This document shows positions 1-9,808 of a DNA stretch of 61,091 nucleotides, piece by piece. The stretch is taken from positions 1-61,091 of the forward strand of contig LT642155.1 of the NCBI GenBank assembly GCA_900128585.1, given 5' to 3'. The DNA comes from Stramenopiles sp. TOSAG23-3 (taxonomy: Eukaryota > Sar). The position numbers and the translations under genes are program-made. The notes beneath the pieces are model-generated. The model worked only from the letters and a program-made list of their open reading frames with translations, ran no database searches and was not told the origin of the DNA. Position 1 is the first letter of the stretch. Each line of letters opens with the position of its first letter.

Positions 1-454
1 TCGTTTGAAATAGTTAGCACAAAGTTGTTTACCATTTTTCAATTCCGCGCCAAAGATACTTGCATCCTTGCTCTCGTCGAAACGTCTCCCTTGAAAAAAT
101 AATAGAATCATAGAATAGTATACTAATAAATGTACTTGTTTTACCTATATAATAATTTATTCCTAAAAACGACACCTCGTACTATTCGTAGATGATTGGG
201 AGTTCTTAAAAAATATTTTCATAAATTTTTTTAATTCGCACGCCATAAACATATTACTATCTTACGTGTTACGGATTAAAAGGGTATACGTACACACACG
301 TAACGTGTAATAAAAAACTAGAAAGCATAAGAATGTTTAAATTTTAACGTTTCCCCCTCAGCAACAAATATTTGTGCGTGTAGTATGCCACCACCATGCG
401 GCATTTCATAATTCTTTAAGTTTACATAAAACATACATGGGTGCGGGTTTCTTA
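1..454. other. Intergenic, AT-rich, no gene seen
   Basis: AT-rich sequence with no convincing reading frame on either strand. It is the 3' flank of the minus-strand protease that ends at 455 and probably holds its 3'UTR. The window edge cuts whatever lies further left. Confidence 0.6.
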
Positions 455-1726
455 TTAATTTTCCGACTGGAGGACGGCCCGTATCCCTTTGGCAAGGGCT
501 TCCTGGCTTACGGCATGCCGCTGGCCATTGCGTTCGTCCCAAGAGTTGTGCATGCCGACGACGTGGGCAGTTTTAGCGTCCATGATGGGAGCCCCACTGG
601 TTCCCCAGTACGTCCAGCAGGAATGTTTCAGTGCGCCAAACTCGCTGGCGTCCGTTCGGTCCTTGACTCGACGGTACCCGTCGACCTTGCCCGTGTTGGT
701 GGTGAACGGGATATAACCGTTTCTCCGGGGCCGCCCACTATGCTCTAAGTCCCAGTCGAACGGGTTGTGGATCGTAAAGACGGGCGCACCCTTTCGGGGC
801 GAGGCGCTTGCCACGGTAGCACAGGGCACCCCGTCGGGGACCTGGTGGGGCGTCGGCGGCCGTTCGTCGCCGCCTGGGCCGCTGTAGCAGAGGATCTCGC
901 ACACGGCAACGTCCATCCGTTCGGAGCTGTATATACACTTTACAAGACCCCACGCCCCATTTCCCCATACGATAATCTTGTGTCGGCCCACGCGCTCGAT
1001 GGGGCGCGCGTGGCCGTCTCCTTGGCCCCTCTCCTTCTCGTCGTCGTCGTCGTCGTCGGCCGCAATGCAATGGGCGCAGGTCAGCACGTGGTACCCTTGC
1101 CCGTCCCCCTTCGCCTGGATGACGCAGCCGCTCCCGCTCGGCACGATGTGAATGCAGGCATCGTACGCTTTCTGAACCATGGCTTTGTCCCGGCTTATTT
1201 TCAGCGCGTCCCGGTTCGCTTTTATTTTAGTGTCCAGAACGCTCTGCCGAAACACGTGAGCTTCCTTCTTTGAATTCTCAAGGGCCGCTTCCAGGTCTCC
1301 GCGGTGCTGGCTCCGAACGTCCTGCCACGCCCGCTCGTAGTTGAAAAACCTTGCGAACCGTTTCAGCTGGCTTAACGGGGGCTTTCGGCGGCGCTGCCCC
1401 CCCTTCTTCCGCTTTTTCTGTAGCTGTTCACTGTCGTCTGCTTCTCCCCCGGTCACGAACTTCCAAAATTCCAAGGCGTCCTTGCTGGCTTTTTCAACGC
1501 ATTTGTTGGGGGGGGCGCGGTTCGACGCCGCCGTAGCGTCGTTCCGCCCCGCCGTCAGCAGCCTCGCTTTCTTGGCCGTTCTCTCCTCCTGATGCCTTGG
1601 GGATGGCGGGCCATTGCATACAATAACTCGGCCCAACTTCTTTTCCATCCGTTGTTTCAATGTCAGGTTTAAGTTCAACGGGGAGGACATTTTTCTTTCA
1701 ATCCCGTCGTCCAAACTTCGTTTCAT
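455..1726 (-). CDS. Trypsin-like serine protease with basic N-terminal extension
   Basis: A 423-residue intronless protein starting at ATG 1726; a second in-frame ATG lies 12 codons on (1690). The C-terminal half has a trypsin/DegP-like fold signature with a complete apparent triad: His219 in LTCAHC, Asp272 in MDVAV and Ser377 in GTSGAP. The first 190 residues are lysine/arginine-rich, with an NLS-like cluster (KKRKKGGQRRRKPP, about residues 104-117) and no signal peptide, so a nuclear or cytosolic site is inferred rather than secretion. An Asp run after the catalytic His (about residues 224-229) comes from a GTC/GAC microsatellite near 1037-1057. Third positions are very GC-rich, like the neighbouring MCM7. 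The substrate is unknown. Assignment to a trypsin-like peptidase is firm; no named orthologue is claimed. Confidence 0.8.
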   Translation of the reverse strand: MKRSLDDGIERKMSSPLNLNLTLKQRMEKKLGRVIVCNGPPSPRHQEERTAKKARLLTAGRNDATAASNRAPPNKCVEKASKDALEFWKFVTGGEADDSEQLQKKRKKGGQRRRKPPLSQLKRFARFFNYERAWQDVRSQHRGDLEAALENSKKEAHVFRQSVLDTKIKANRDALKISRDKAMVQKAYDACIHIVPSGSGCVIQAKGDGQGYHVLTCAHCIAADDDDDDEKERGQGDGHARPIERVGRHKIIVWGNGAWGLVKCIYSSERMDVAVCEILCYSGPGGDERPPTPHQVPDGVPCATVASASPRKGAPVFTIHNPFDWDLEHSGRPRRNGYIPFTTNTGKVDGYRRVKDRTDASEFGALKHSCWTYWGTSGAPIMDAKTAHVVGMHNSWDERNGQRHAVSQEALAKGIRAVLQSEN

Positions 1727-2751
1727 AGTTTTAAGTATACAAAGGGGGGCAGGGGGGGGGGACGGAGTCTTTCCCTGATGCGTGTTCTTCCTGTATTATC
1801 TTATCGCACGATGCGAGGACGGACAAACCGAAAAGAAAAGAACAATATAGAAAACAGGTAGGAGGGTAGATAAATAAAATATGTAAACTCTTTCTTTCTT
1901 TCTTCCACATCTCTACTTGAAATGTGAAAGATAAAATTCATTTCAAATAAAAAAAGAAGCTTGAGTTGAGTTTGCTTTATTTAAGATAGAATATACCGGC
2001 GGAGAAGAACGGAGCGAGACAGAGGAGTACTTGTCTTCTTCTTCTTCTTTTTTTTTATTAAAAAAAAAACAACAACTATAAATACCACCCAATGCACCTA
2101 TTTGTATAGGTATATTAATTCGAACTTATAAGTACAACTTGTTCCCTTCTTCTTCTCTTATCCTTCTCCAATTCCATAGTTTTGGTTTGATTTCCTTTTT
2201 TTCCCTCCACATTTCAATTTATAATATTTTTTTCTAATAATCTCTCCTTTGATTTCCATAGTAGTACGAGGCGAGGTGCTCCATTGATTTGTTTACTTAA
2301 AGTCTATTTAAATATAGTATTCTAATTAAGTATATAAAATCATTAATATTATTATTATTATTGAGCTTTGTTTGTATTTTCAAATTTGTTTTTCTTTTTT
2401 CTTCTATTCTATTCCTATATATAATGTACGAAGAAAGATACGGAGAATGGAAAGGAAGAAAGTAAAAAGAAGAAAGAAAGTAAAAGAAAGAAAGTATAAT
2501 AAAGAGGAGATAGAAAAAAAGGCTAAAATATAAATAAATAATTAGAAAGAAGAAAAGGAATAGAGAATAGAAATCGAAATAAAGAATAGGAAATTGAATT
2601 TGAAAGAATTTGGTAGTTCCTTTCTTTAGTTCTTTTCTTTAGTTCTTTATTGTTTCTATAGTTTAGTATAGTAGGAAGAAGGTTGAATTCGTTTGTTTTG
2701 TTAGGTACCACCCCATCACTACGCTTTGTTCGCCACACACGACGGCGACAT
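1727..2751. other. Divergent promoter gap with purine tract
   Basis: About 1 kb of AT-rich DNA between the divergent protease and MCM7 starts. A G run lies at about 1744-1760, a pyrimidine run at 2035-2057 and an A/G-rich tract at about 2428-2522. The frame of MCM7 stays open upstream to about 2683 but only with a TTG, so this stretch is treated as 5'UTR. No other gene seen. Confidence 0.6.
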
Positions 2752-5025
2752 ATGGACATTGAACAATTGCTTGGGGACGGTCCTGGCCGTAACCTTGGGA
2801 AGGTCGTGTCGTACGATGACGACAAGGCCAAGTGCATGCGGTTTATAGAAGATTTTGTCACCTCCGACACGCACGTCCACAAGTACATGGTCAAGCTCCA
2901 GGAGATCGCCAACCGGACGACGACGAGGATGAAGATCTCCCTGGACGACGTCATGAACTTCGAAGGGGACGCCGACTTTGTGGAGAGCATCGCGAGCAAT
3001 ACAGTACGCTACCTGGAAGTATTTTCGCAGGCCATCGACGAGGTCATGCCGGAGCCGAGCGACGGGGTAGAGATCACAGAGGACGTCCTCGACACCCTCC
3101 AGGCGCAGCGGATGCACACGGAGGCCACGATGGAGGCCCAGTCGCGGGACCACGGGGCGGACGGGGGGGCGGCGGGGGGGCCGGGGGGGGTCGACCCGAA
3201 CAGCATTCGGGACCGGTTCCCCCCGGCGCTCCTGCGCCGGTACGAGCTGAGCCTCCTCCCCCTCGTCAAGGTGACCGCCTCCTCCCTCCGGGGCCTGTCC
3301 GCGACCCAGATCGGGGGGAGCGTCCGGATCCAGGGGATCGTCACCCGGGTCTCCGGCGTCAAGCCCATGGTCAGCATCGCGACCTACTCCTGCGACACCT
3401 GCGGGTTCGAGATCTACCAGGAGGTCAAGACCCGGACCTTCATGCCGCTGACCATGTGCCCGTCCCAGGACTGCCAGCAGAACAACTCGGCCGGGAAGCT
3501 CTACATGCATACCCGCGGGTCCAAGTTCGTCAAGTACCAGGAGATGAAAATCCAGGAGCTCCCCAACCAGGTCCCCGTCGGTCACATCCCGAGGAGCATG
3601 ACCGTCATCGCCCGGGGGAGCCTGACCCGGGAGGTCACCGCGGGGGAGATCGTCACCATCACCGGCGTCTTCCTCCCGACCCCCTTCGTCGGCTTCCGCG
3701 CCATCCGGGCCGGGCTGATCGCCGACACGTACGTCGAGGCCATGGACCTCGAGCTGGCGAAGAAGAACTACGACGATTACGAGATCTCCGAGGAGATGCA
3801 GGAGCTCGTCGAGGCCGCCGCGGAGGACCCGAACATCTACTCCAAGCTGTCGCGCTCCATCGCCCCCGAAATTTTTGGACACGACGACGTGAAGAAGGCC
3901 ATGCTCCTCCAGCTCGTCGGCGGGGTCACCCGGCAGATGACGGACGGGCTGCGGATCCGCGGGGATATCAACATCCTCCTCATGGGGGACCCCGGGGTCG
4001 CCAAGTCCCAGCTCCTCAAGCACATCTGCCAGATCGCCCCGCGGTGCGTGTACACGACCGGGAAAGGGAGCAGTGGCGTCGGCCTTACCGCGGCCATCAT
4101 GAAGGACCCCGTGACCGGGGAAATGGCCCTCGAGGGCGGGGCCCTCGTCCTCGCGGACATGGGAATCTGCTGCATCGACGAGTTCGACAAGATGGAGGAC
4201 GGGGACCGGACCGCGATCCACGAGGTCATGGAACAGCAGACCGTTTCGATCGCGAAGGCCGGGATCACCACCACCCTGAACGCCCGGACGGCGATCCTCG
4301 CGGCCGCGAACCCCCTCTACGGCCGCTACAACCGCCGGAAGACCCCGACCGAGAACGTCAACCTCCCGGCCGCGCTCCTCTCCCGTTTCGACCTCCTCTT
4401 TTTGATCTTGGACAAGGCCGACATCGACGCGGACACGTCCCTGGCCCGGCACGTCACCTTTGTACATCAAAACAACCGGCACCCGGAGCTCGACTTCGAG
4501 CCCCTCAGTCCGAAATTCATCCGCGCGTATATTAGTCAAGTTAGGCAGCTGGAACCCTGCGTCCCGCCCGAGCTAACCTCCTACATCGTCCAGGCGTACG
4601 TCGACATGCGGGCCCGGGACGCGGAGAACGCCCGGGACGCGGGTCAGCAGAGCGTCATGACCGCCCGGCAGCTCCTGTCCATCCTTCGCCTATCCCAAGC
4701 GCTCGCGCGGCTCCGCTTCAGCCGAAAGGTCCGCCACGAGGACGTCGAGGAGGCGATCCGCTTGGTTCACATGTGCAAGGCCGCGCTCATGGAGGAGGAA
4801 GAGTTCACCGGGGAGGATGCCACCACGCGCGTCTACTCCATCATACGGGACTACGCGACGGAGCGCGGGGAAACCACCATCAACTACGCCGCGGTAGAAA
4901 GGACATTGCTCACGAAAGGGTTCACGCAGGACCAGATCGAGAGCTGCCTCGACGAGTACGAGAGCATTGACGTCTGGAAAGTCAATGCCAGTCGCACCCA
5001 GATAGCCTTTGTCAACGCAATGTAG
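2752..5025 (+). CDS. MCM7: DNA replication licensing factor MCM7
   Basis: A 757-residue intronless subunit of the MCM2-7 replicative helicase, which unwinds DNA at origins and forks in the nucleus. In order it shows an N-terminal MCM domain, a C4 zinc ribbon (CDTCGF ... CPSQDC, about residues 214-245), Walker A (GDPGVAKSQ, about 411-419), Walker B (CCIDEFDKM, about 473-481), the arginine finger motif (LLSRFDLLF), and a C-terminal winged-helix end WKVNASRTQIAFV. The MCM7 rather than other MCM assignment rests on the YTTGKGSSGVGLTA, ALVLADMGICCIDEF and terminal VNASRT signatures. The first ATG in frame is at 2752. Length matches the family (about 720-760). Codon third positions are extremely G/C-rich, which also creates long empty antisense frames. 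Confidence 0.97.
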   Translation: MDIEQLLGDGPGRNLGKVVSYDDDKAKCMRFIEDFVTSDTHVHKYMVKLQEIANRTTTRMKISLDDVMNFEGDADFVESIASNTVRYLEVFSQAIDEVMPEPSDGVEITEDVLDTLQAQRMHTEATMEAQSRDHGADGGAAGGPGGVDPNSIRDRFPPALLRRYELSLLPLVKVTASSLRGLSATQIGGSVRIQGIVTRVSGVKPMVSIATYSCDTCGFEIYQEVKTRTFMPLTMCPSQDCQQNNSAGKLYMHTRGSKFVKYQEMKIQELPNQVPVGHIPRSMTVIARGSLTREVTAGEIVTITGVFLPTPFVGFRAIRAGLIADTYVEAMDLELAKKNYDDYEISEEMQELVEAAAEDPNIYSKLSRSIAPEIFGHDDVKKAMLLQLVGGVTRQMTDGLRIRGDINILLMGDPGVAKSQLLKHICQIAPRCVYTTGKGSSGVGLTAAIMKDPVTGEMALEGGALVLADMGICCIDEFDKMEDGDRTAIHEVMEQQTVSIAKAGITTTLNARTAILAAANPLYGRYNRRKTPTENVNLPAALLSRFDLLFLILDKADIDADTSLARHVTFVHQNNRHPELDFEPLSPKFIRAYISQVRQLEPCVPPELTSYIVQAYVDMRARDAENARDAGQQSVMTARQLLSILRLSQALARLRFSRKVRHEDVEEAIRLVHMCKAALMEEEEFTGEDATTRVYSIIRDYATERGETTINYAAVERTLLTKGFTQDQIESCLDEYESIDVWKVNASRTQIAFVNAM

Positions 5026-5645
5026 GGGGCACACACACATTTTTTAAAAACAAAAAATTTGCTGTAATTTAAGTAATGAGAAAAGATAAGTTCGCAGTAC
5101 ATGAAGGAATGTAAACAATGTCTAAATCTAGAGTTCAGCTCGCAGTACATTAATTTTAATTACTTAAATAACAGCCAATTTTCTTGTTTTTAATTATATT
5201 TTTAATTTGTGTTCCTTGACTCTTGACCTACCTTGGTACTTTACAAAAAAGGGTAACGTACACACCCTTTTCGTCCTTAATGTTGACCCCGCCCGCCCGC
5301 CGCATGGATGGTGTGTTGGTATTTAGGCTATATAACATAAAATAATAATATATAAAAATTTCAATTTTTTTTTTTTTGTCTTCTAATTATTATATCCTTG
5401 GTATAATAAATAAAAAAATGCATCGCAGGATGTATGTGTGCACATAAACAGAAGCCCATCATAAAAGATCTAAAAGCAGACGAACGTGGCATGCATTCAA
5501 ATGCCTTCGTCAGTAGGAATTAAACTACACTTCTGGTCGCGCTGTTCGTTCAAGGCTGGCAAAAGCGCTCGAGGTGAAAAGGCCAGGGCAAAGGCGAACG
5601 TTGCCTGGGACGTTGGTTGAGAAGAGTAATTAGTTCCCTGCCGCC
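5026..5645. other. Gap after MCM7, includes TIR repeat
   Basis: The first 170 bases hold a complete inverted-repeat element (5046-5191). The remainder is AT-rich with a T run at about 5366-5378 and the probable RING-gene promoter. No coding sequence seen. Confidence 0.6.
5046..5191. repeat. MITE-like element with about 35-bp terminal inverted repeats
   Basis: The left end (5046-5080) and the right end (5157-5191) are imperfect inverted copies of a sequence beginning AAAACAAGAAAATTGGCTGT and continuing with TATTTAAGTAATTA. TTAA sits at both outer boundaries (left TTTTAAAAAC, right GTTTTTAATT). The interior carries the decamer CGCAGTACAT twice (at about 5094 and 5141). It begins 20 bases after the MCM7 stop, so it is probably transcribed in the 3'UTR. 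The interior is also similar to the repeat at 15078. A non-autonomous transposon with piggyBac-like TTAA preference is inferred from the termini only. Confidence 0.6.
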
Positions 5646-6812
5646 ATGTCTGCGATAGCAAGGAGCAACAGTATCTCCGAGTTGGGCGAAAACCTTGGGT
5701 TCGACCAATCGGTCGTTCGGGAAGCGGAGGAGGTATGCAATGGAAACCCCTCGTACGACGTTTGTGGCACTCTGATATTTTTCAACAACATGAAAGGCCT
5801 GTTTCAGCGCGGAGAGATTACGAGCGATACGTGCGACGTCGTCAAGCATTTAATGAAAGTCGGCGCAAACGCAGATGCGAACAACTATCTGACGTCGACG
5901 GTGGAGAGATCAGACCGAAACCGTGGGGGTAGGGGCGGGGGAGTGGCCACAAGCATGGACGTGGACGACCGCCTTCAGACCGACGCGATGATTGCCAGTT
6001 TGCTGAGCAAACAATCGGGGGAGGAAGTTGGCGGCGGTGGTGGCCGCAGTATCAGCGACCGTGCGCCACAGCGAAGGGATCGGAGACATGCCCAAATCAC
6101 GTCCGACGCCGAGCTAGCTCGGCGGCTGTCTGAGCAGCCGCCAACACCAGAACCGGTGGCGGGGCGCCGGGCAAGCTCGCGGGGCGGCGTACAAGAAGTG
6201 CAGCCAAGCAAATTTCTCCGTGTGGGCGATGGCACTGGGGGTGGCAATCGCCGGGCGGCCCGGCAGGCGAGGGGGTTCGGCTCGGGCAGTTCCCGTTTCG
6301 TCGGATCAGAATCGCGCCCCGCCCGTCGTATTGGCAATGCAGACAAGGAACGACAGCGGGGCGGGCGTTCAAGGCGTGTACAACGGCGAGCTGCAGCTGT
6401 TGCAGGGTTGGCCGGACGAAGGCAAAGAGAAGGGCGTTCTCAGCGCTTCGATCCAAGGCGAAACCGTGGGGGCGTGGCAATGGAAGGGGACGATGGGATC
6501 GACCTGAACAATTACGAACAGCTCCTTGCATTGGACGAGAATCGGGTGAAAGTCCCATTAGGGGTAGAGTCCGTTAGTCGTTTTCCGGTGGTAAAGTACA
6601 GTGCACGGGGCTCGGAAAAAGAAACCGATGGACCAAACAAAACCTCTGATGAAGATAAGAATTGTCCCATATGCATGTGTGATTTTGAGGAAGGGGATGA
6701 ACTTCGCATTCTTCCATGCTTTCATAAATTTCATACCAATTGTATTGATCAATGGTTGTGTAATGAATCCAAAGTTTGTCCAATCTGTCGTGCAACTCTC
6801 AACGTGGTGTAA
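5646..6812 (+). CDS. RING-H2 finger protein, probable E3 ubiquitin ligase
   Basis: A 388-residue intronless protein starting at an ATG in good context (gccgccATG). The C-terminus is a clear C3H2C3 RING-H2 domain (residues about 340-382): CPIC, the CFHKFH histidine pair, C-I-D-Q-W and CPIC, the usual E2-binding and zinc-binding layout. The first 70 residues form a small folded-looking region (LGFDQSVVREAEEV...) that could be a UBA-like helix bundle, but this is uncertain. The middle (about 85-290) is low-complexity, Arg/Gly-rich and probably disordered. There is no transmembrane segment, so a soluble cytosolic or nuclear ligase is inferred. The stop is embedded in an A/T-rich AATAAAATAAAA stretch, a likely polyadenylation region. 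Confidence 0.85.
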   Translation: MSAIARSNSISELGENLGFDQSVVREAEEVCNGNPSYDVCGTLIFFNNMKGLFQRGEITSDTCDVVKHLMKVGANADANNYLTSTVERSDRNRGGRGGGVATSMDVDDRLQTDAMIASLLSKQSGEEVGGGGGRSISDRAPQRRDRRHAQITSDAELARRLSEQPPTPEPVAGRRASSRGGVQEVQPSKFLRVGDGTGGGNRRAARQARGFGSGSSRFVGSESRPARRIGNADKERQRGGRSRRVQRRAAAVAGLAGRRQREGRSQRFDPRRNRGGVAMEGDDGIDLNNYEQLLALDENRVKVPLGVESVSRFPVVKYSARGSEKETDGPNKTSDEDKNCPICMCDFEEGDELRILPCFHKFHTNCIDQWLCNESKVCPICRATLNVV

Positions 6813-7423
6813 ATAAAATAAAAACAATAGATACCTAAAAATTGATATTATCATTACATTATTAATAGAATTAATTGAATTCATTCAATAAGGATTATAA
6901 TATTCATAAATTGAAAATGTTGGCGCAGCACGATTTTACTTCTTCTTTCTTTGTTTCTTTCTTCTTTCTTTCTTTGTTTCTTTGTTTCTTTGTTTCTTTC
7001 TTCTTTCTTCTTTCTTCTTTCTTCTTTCTTCTTTCTTCTTTCTTTGTTTCTTTCTTCTTTCTTTCTTTGTTTCTTTGTTTCTTTCTTCTTTCTTCTTTCT
7101 TCTTTCTTCTTTCTTCTTTCTTCTTTCTTCTTTCTTCTTTCTTCTTTCTTCTTTCTTTCTTTCTTCTTTCTTCTTTCTTCTTTCTTCTTTCTTCTTTCTT
7201 CTTTCTTCTTTCTTCTTTTTCTTCTTTCTTCTTCTGTGGTGGTTTAAACGATGATGAAGCGCTCATTTATTATTTGTTCGTCCCGTGGTGGTTAAAATGA
7301 ACACTGTTTTGATTTCTTGTGGAATAATGGGAAGGAAGGCTTGCTTGATTCATTTTGTGTGTTTTGGCTTGTTTGTTTTGTTTCGTTGATTTATATCCTT
7401 TCGGTTCTACATACAACGACGGC
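6813..7423. other. Gap between RING gene and PCD gene, mostly microsatellite
   Basis: Dominated by the pyrimidine microsatellite at 6936-7233, followed by about 190 bases that probably include the PCD promoter and 5'UTR. The long Phe/Ser/Leu frames through the microsatellite are artefacts of the repeat. Confidence 0.6.
6936..7233. repeat. CTTT/CTTCTTT pyrimidine microsatellite
   Basis: About 300 bases of almost pure C/T on the plus strand, built from CTTT and CTTCTTT units with scattered TTTG variants. All frames are open through it on both strands, giving spurious low-complexity proteins. Confidence 0.95.
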
Positions 7424-7831
7424 ATGTTGAAGAGTGGCAGTACGGTACGAACGGTGCTCGGCGCAGCCCGGTCCATGGGCCGACGTGGTCCTTCCGTGAA
7501 GACGCAGTTCCGTTGCTTTGGTCGAGTTAGTAAATTAGAAGGAGGCGATCGTGATGCTAAGATTTCTCCGTTGGTTGATCAAGGTTGGAAGGTTCAGGGC
7601 GATCGCGATGCGATACAAAAAACGTTTGAGTTTGTTAACTTTTCGCAAGCGTGGGCGTTCATGTCCCGGTCCGCGCTCTTGGCCGAGCAGATGGACCACC
7701 ACCCGGAGTGGTTCAACGTGTACAACCGCGTCGAGGTGACGCTGTCGACGCACGACTGCGGTGGCCTTAGTGACAACGATGTGAACATGGCGACGGAGAT
7801 GGAGGCGTTTGCAAAGGCCACGTTCCATTGA
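7424..7831 (+). CDS. Pterin-4a-carbinolamine dehydratase, probably mitochondrial
   Basis: A 135-residue member of the PCD/DCoH family, which dehydrates 4a-hydroxytetrahydrobiopterin during pterin cofactor recycling. The signature is intact: E-x2-D-H-H-P-E-W-F at residues 88-97 (His92, His93), Tyr100, His110 and a downstream Asp (about 117-119). The start at 7424 is the first ATG; the frame is open further up without an ATG. Residues 1-35 are rich in Arg/Ser/Ala with few acidic residues, consistent with a mitochondrial presequence; this is inference. The core is normal length (about 95-100 residues). It converges with the H2B gene 255 bases downstream. Confidence 0.93.
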   Translation: MLKSGSTVRTVLGAARSMGRRGPSVKTQFRCFGRVSKLEGGDRDAKISPLVDQGWKVQGDRDAIQKTFEFVNFSQAWAFMSRSALLAEQMDHHPEWFNVYNRVEVTLSTHDCGGLSDNDVNMATEMEAFAKATFH

Positions 7832-8086
7832 TGGGAGGAAGGAAGGAACGGAGGGGCGGCGGGACGAAACGCTACGTGGTACGCAGAGACAGCGTGGGTT
7901 GACGCTGTGTGGTGCGCGCGAGGGAACTTGCAAAGTTTCTTGTGTTCTTCTATTTTGATAAAACGCCAATTTCCAATTTTAACTTTAAAAAAAAAGACTA
8001 TGTATTCTATTATGTTACTGTTCTACGTACGCGTTTGTATGTGAAAAGCCATGCCACTAGCGTTCAAGTGTAGTGAGCATACAAAC

Positions 8087-8428
8087 TTAGGCGCTGGTGA
8101 ATTTGGTGACGGCTTTGGTACCCTCGGAAACGGCGTGCTTGGCCAATTCCCCTGGAAGTACAAGTCGTACGGCGGTTTGGATTTCGCGCGAGGAAAGGGT
8201 GGCTTTTTTGTTGTACCGTACAAGTTTGCCCGCTTCTTCGGAGATCTTTCCAAAGATGTCGTTGATGAAGGAGTTCATGATGGACATTCCTTTCTTGGAC
8301 ATACCGGTGTCTGGGTGGACTTGTTTCAAAACTTTGTAGATGTAGATGGAGAAGCTCTCGGTCCTGCGGCGGCGGCGTTTGGGGGCGCTTCCTTTCTTTG
8401 CGGATTTCTTGCGTGCTACTTTGGCCAT
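8087..8428 (-). CDS. Histone H2B
   Basis: A complete 113-residue intronless core histone that pairs with H2A in the nucleosome. The basic tail ([16 protein letters not shown]) is followed by the histone fold: [28 protein letters not shown], the [13 protein letters not shown] helix and the C-terminal [16 protein letters not shown]. The C-terminal lysine that is ubiquitinated in other eukaryotes lies in the conserved AVTKFTS context. The tail is shorter than in animals or plants. It is transcribed away from the H2A gene about 1 kb away. No consensus histone 3' stem-loop is visible after the stop. Confidence 0.98.
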   Translation of the reverse strand: MAKVARKKSAKKGSAPKRRRRRTESFSIYIYKVLKQVHPDTGMSKKGMSIMNSFINDIFGKISEEAGKLVRYNKKATLSSREIQTAVRLVLPGELAKHAVSEGTKAVTKFTSA

Positions 8429-9430
8429 ATTGATTTGTTTTTGTTTTGTTTTATATTAGTTTGTTTTTGTTTTCGTTTTGTTGCGTTTTTGTTTTTGTTT
8501 TCCTTTCTTTCCATTCTTTCTTTTCGTTTTTGAAACCATATCAACATCTCATTCAAAGAAACCCATTTCATATAGTTCTCTGCAGAGGAGTACAACACAC
8601 CACCCAGCAGAACCCAGAGGAGGAGGAGGAGGAGTGGTGCTTTTCTTTTTATTAAGAAAAAAGTGTTGTGGGTTAGAATTACATCAGCATAGCATAGGAA
8701 ATGAGTAAAACGAGAAGAAGAAATGAATGAAGGTTTAAAAAGTAAATCAAATTAAAAATAGGATGGGGATAGTATTGAAAAAAAAGTTATATATTAAATA
8801 TAATATTAAGTATATATTTACTATATAAATAAAATAAAAAAACGACTACATTATATAAGATTATATTTATATATAAAATAAATACTAAGTATAGTATTTT
8901 AATAAATATTATACCTATGTAAATAAATACTTATTATATTAATACTATACAAATTATGTTGATTACATATATTAATTTGTTTATATAAATAGGTATTAGA
9001 ATACAAAATAGTACGTAAACGTTTATGATTGGTGTAATTCTAATCTTATTTAAAATACATAGTAATAATATTAATACTATTTATATATTATTGTATTTAT
9101 ATGTTATATTTTTTATTTAATGAATGTATATTACTTTTTTATGGATATAACTTTGAAACCGTTCTTCTTCTTCCTAAATTCAATTATTTCTTCTTCTTTT
9201 CTTTCTTCTTGCTTCTTTCTTGCTTCTTTGCTTCTTCTTCACCCATCACGTAAAAAGGGGGACTCTACAGATGTACTGTAAGAATGAACGAACGATGTGT
9301 GTAATACTACACGAGGAATGGAAAAAGAAAAGAAAAGTATTGGAGAAAGAAAGAAAAGGAATTAACGAAAAAGTAATAGTAGTTAATATATATTATCAAA
9401 CGATATAAACAAAAACCAAAAACAATCATC
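8429..9430. promoter_or_regulatory. Shared divergent H2B/H2A promoter region, very AT-rich core
   Basis: The 1 kb between the divergent H2B and H2A starts. 8740-9140 is almost only A and T (many TATATTAA-type runs), which should disfavour nucleosomes. A CTT-rich pyrimidine tract (9162-9240) lies upstream of H2A, and a G/T-rich tract (8434-8530) upstream of H2B. Histone pairs are commonly co-regulated from such gaps; no specific factor site was recognised. Confidence 0.55.
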
Positions 9431-9808
9431 ATGTCAGGAAAAGGAAAAGGAGGACGCGGAAAGAAGAAGAGCAAGAGCACGAGCCGAAGTGCCAAAGCCG
9501 GTTTGCAATTCCCAGTAGGGCGTGTTGCCCGTTACCTTCGCCAAGGCCGGGTTGCTGCCCGTATCGGTGCCGGTGCCCCAGTGTACATGGCCGCTGTATT
9601 AGAATACTTGTGCGCTGAAATATTGGAACTTGCAGGAAACGCCGCACGTGACAACAAGAAGTCTCGCATCGTGCCACGCCACATCCAACTTGCCGTCCGC
9701 AACGACGAGGAACTGAACAAACTGATGGGTGGTGTAACCATCGCATCGGGTGGTGTTCTACCCAACATCCACGCCGTTCTTCTCCCAAAAAAGAAAGGAA
9801 AGCAATAA
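9431..9808 (+). CDS. Histone H2A, canonical type
   Basis: A complete 125-residue intronless core histone. It shows the H2A start ([12 protein letters not shown]), [15 protein letters not shown], the acidic-patch residues in [34 protein letters not shown] and the [13 protein letters not shown] docking segment. The C-terminus is LLPKKKGKQ with no SQE[FY] phospho-motif, so this is not an H2A.X-type copy, and it lacks H2A.Z features. The TAA stop lies in CAATAAACA, an AATAAA-like polyadenylation signal. It shares its upstream region with the divergent H2B. Confidence 0.98.
   Translation: MSGKGKGGRGKKKSKSTSRSAKAGLQFPVGRVARYLRQGRVAARIGAGAPVYMAAVLEYLCAEILELAGNAARDNKKSRIVPRHIQLAVRNDEELNKLMGGVTIASGGVLPNIHAVLLPKKKGKQ

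Noticed and set aside
2719-4539. 606-codon antisense frame across MCM7
   Set aside because: Pure by-product of extreme G/C third-position bias in MCM7; composition (Asp/Gly/Val/Leu-rich) has no family resemblance.
6875-7300. Several Phe/Ser/Leu-rich or Lys/Glu-rich frames in the 7 kb region
   Set aside because: All run through the CTTT/CTTCTTT microsatellite, where every frame is open.
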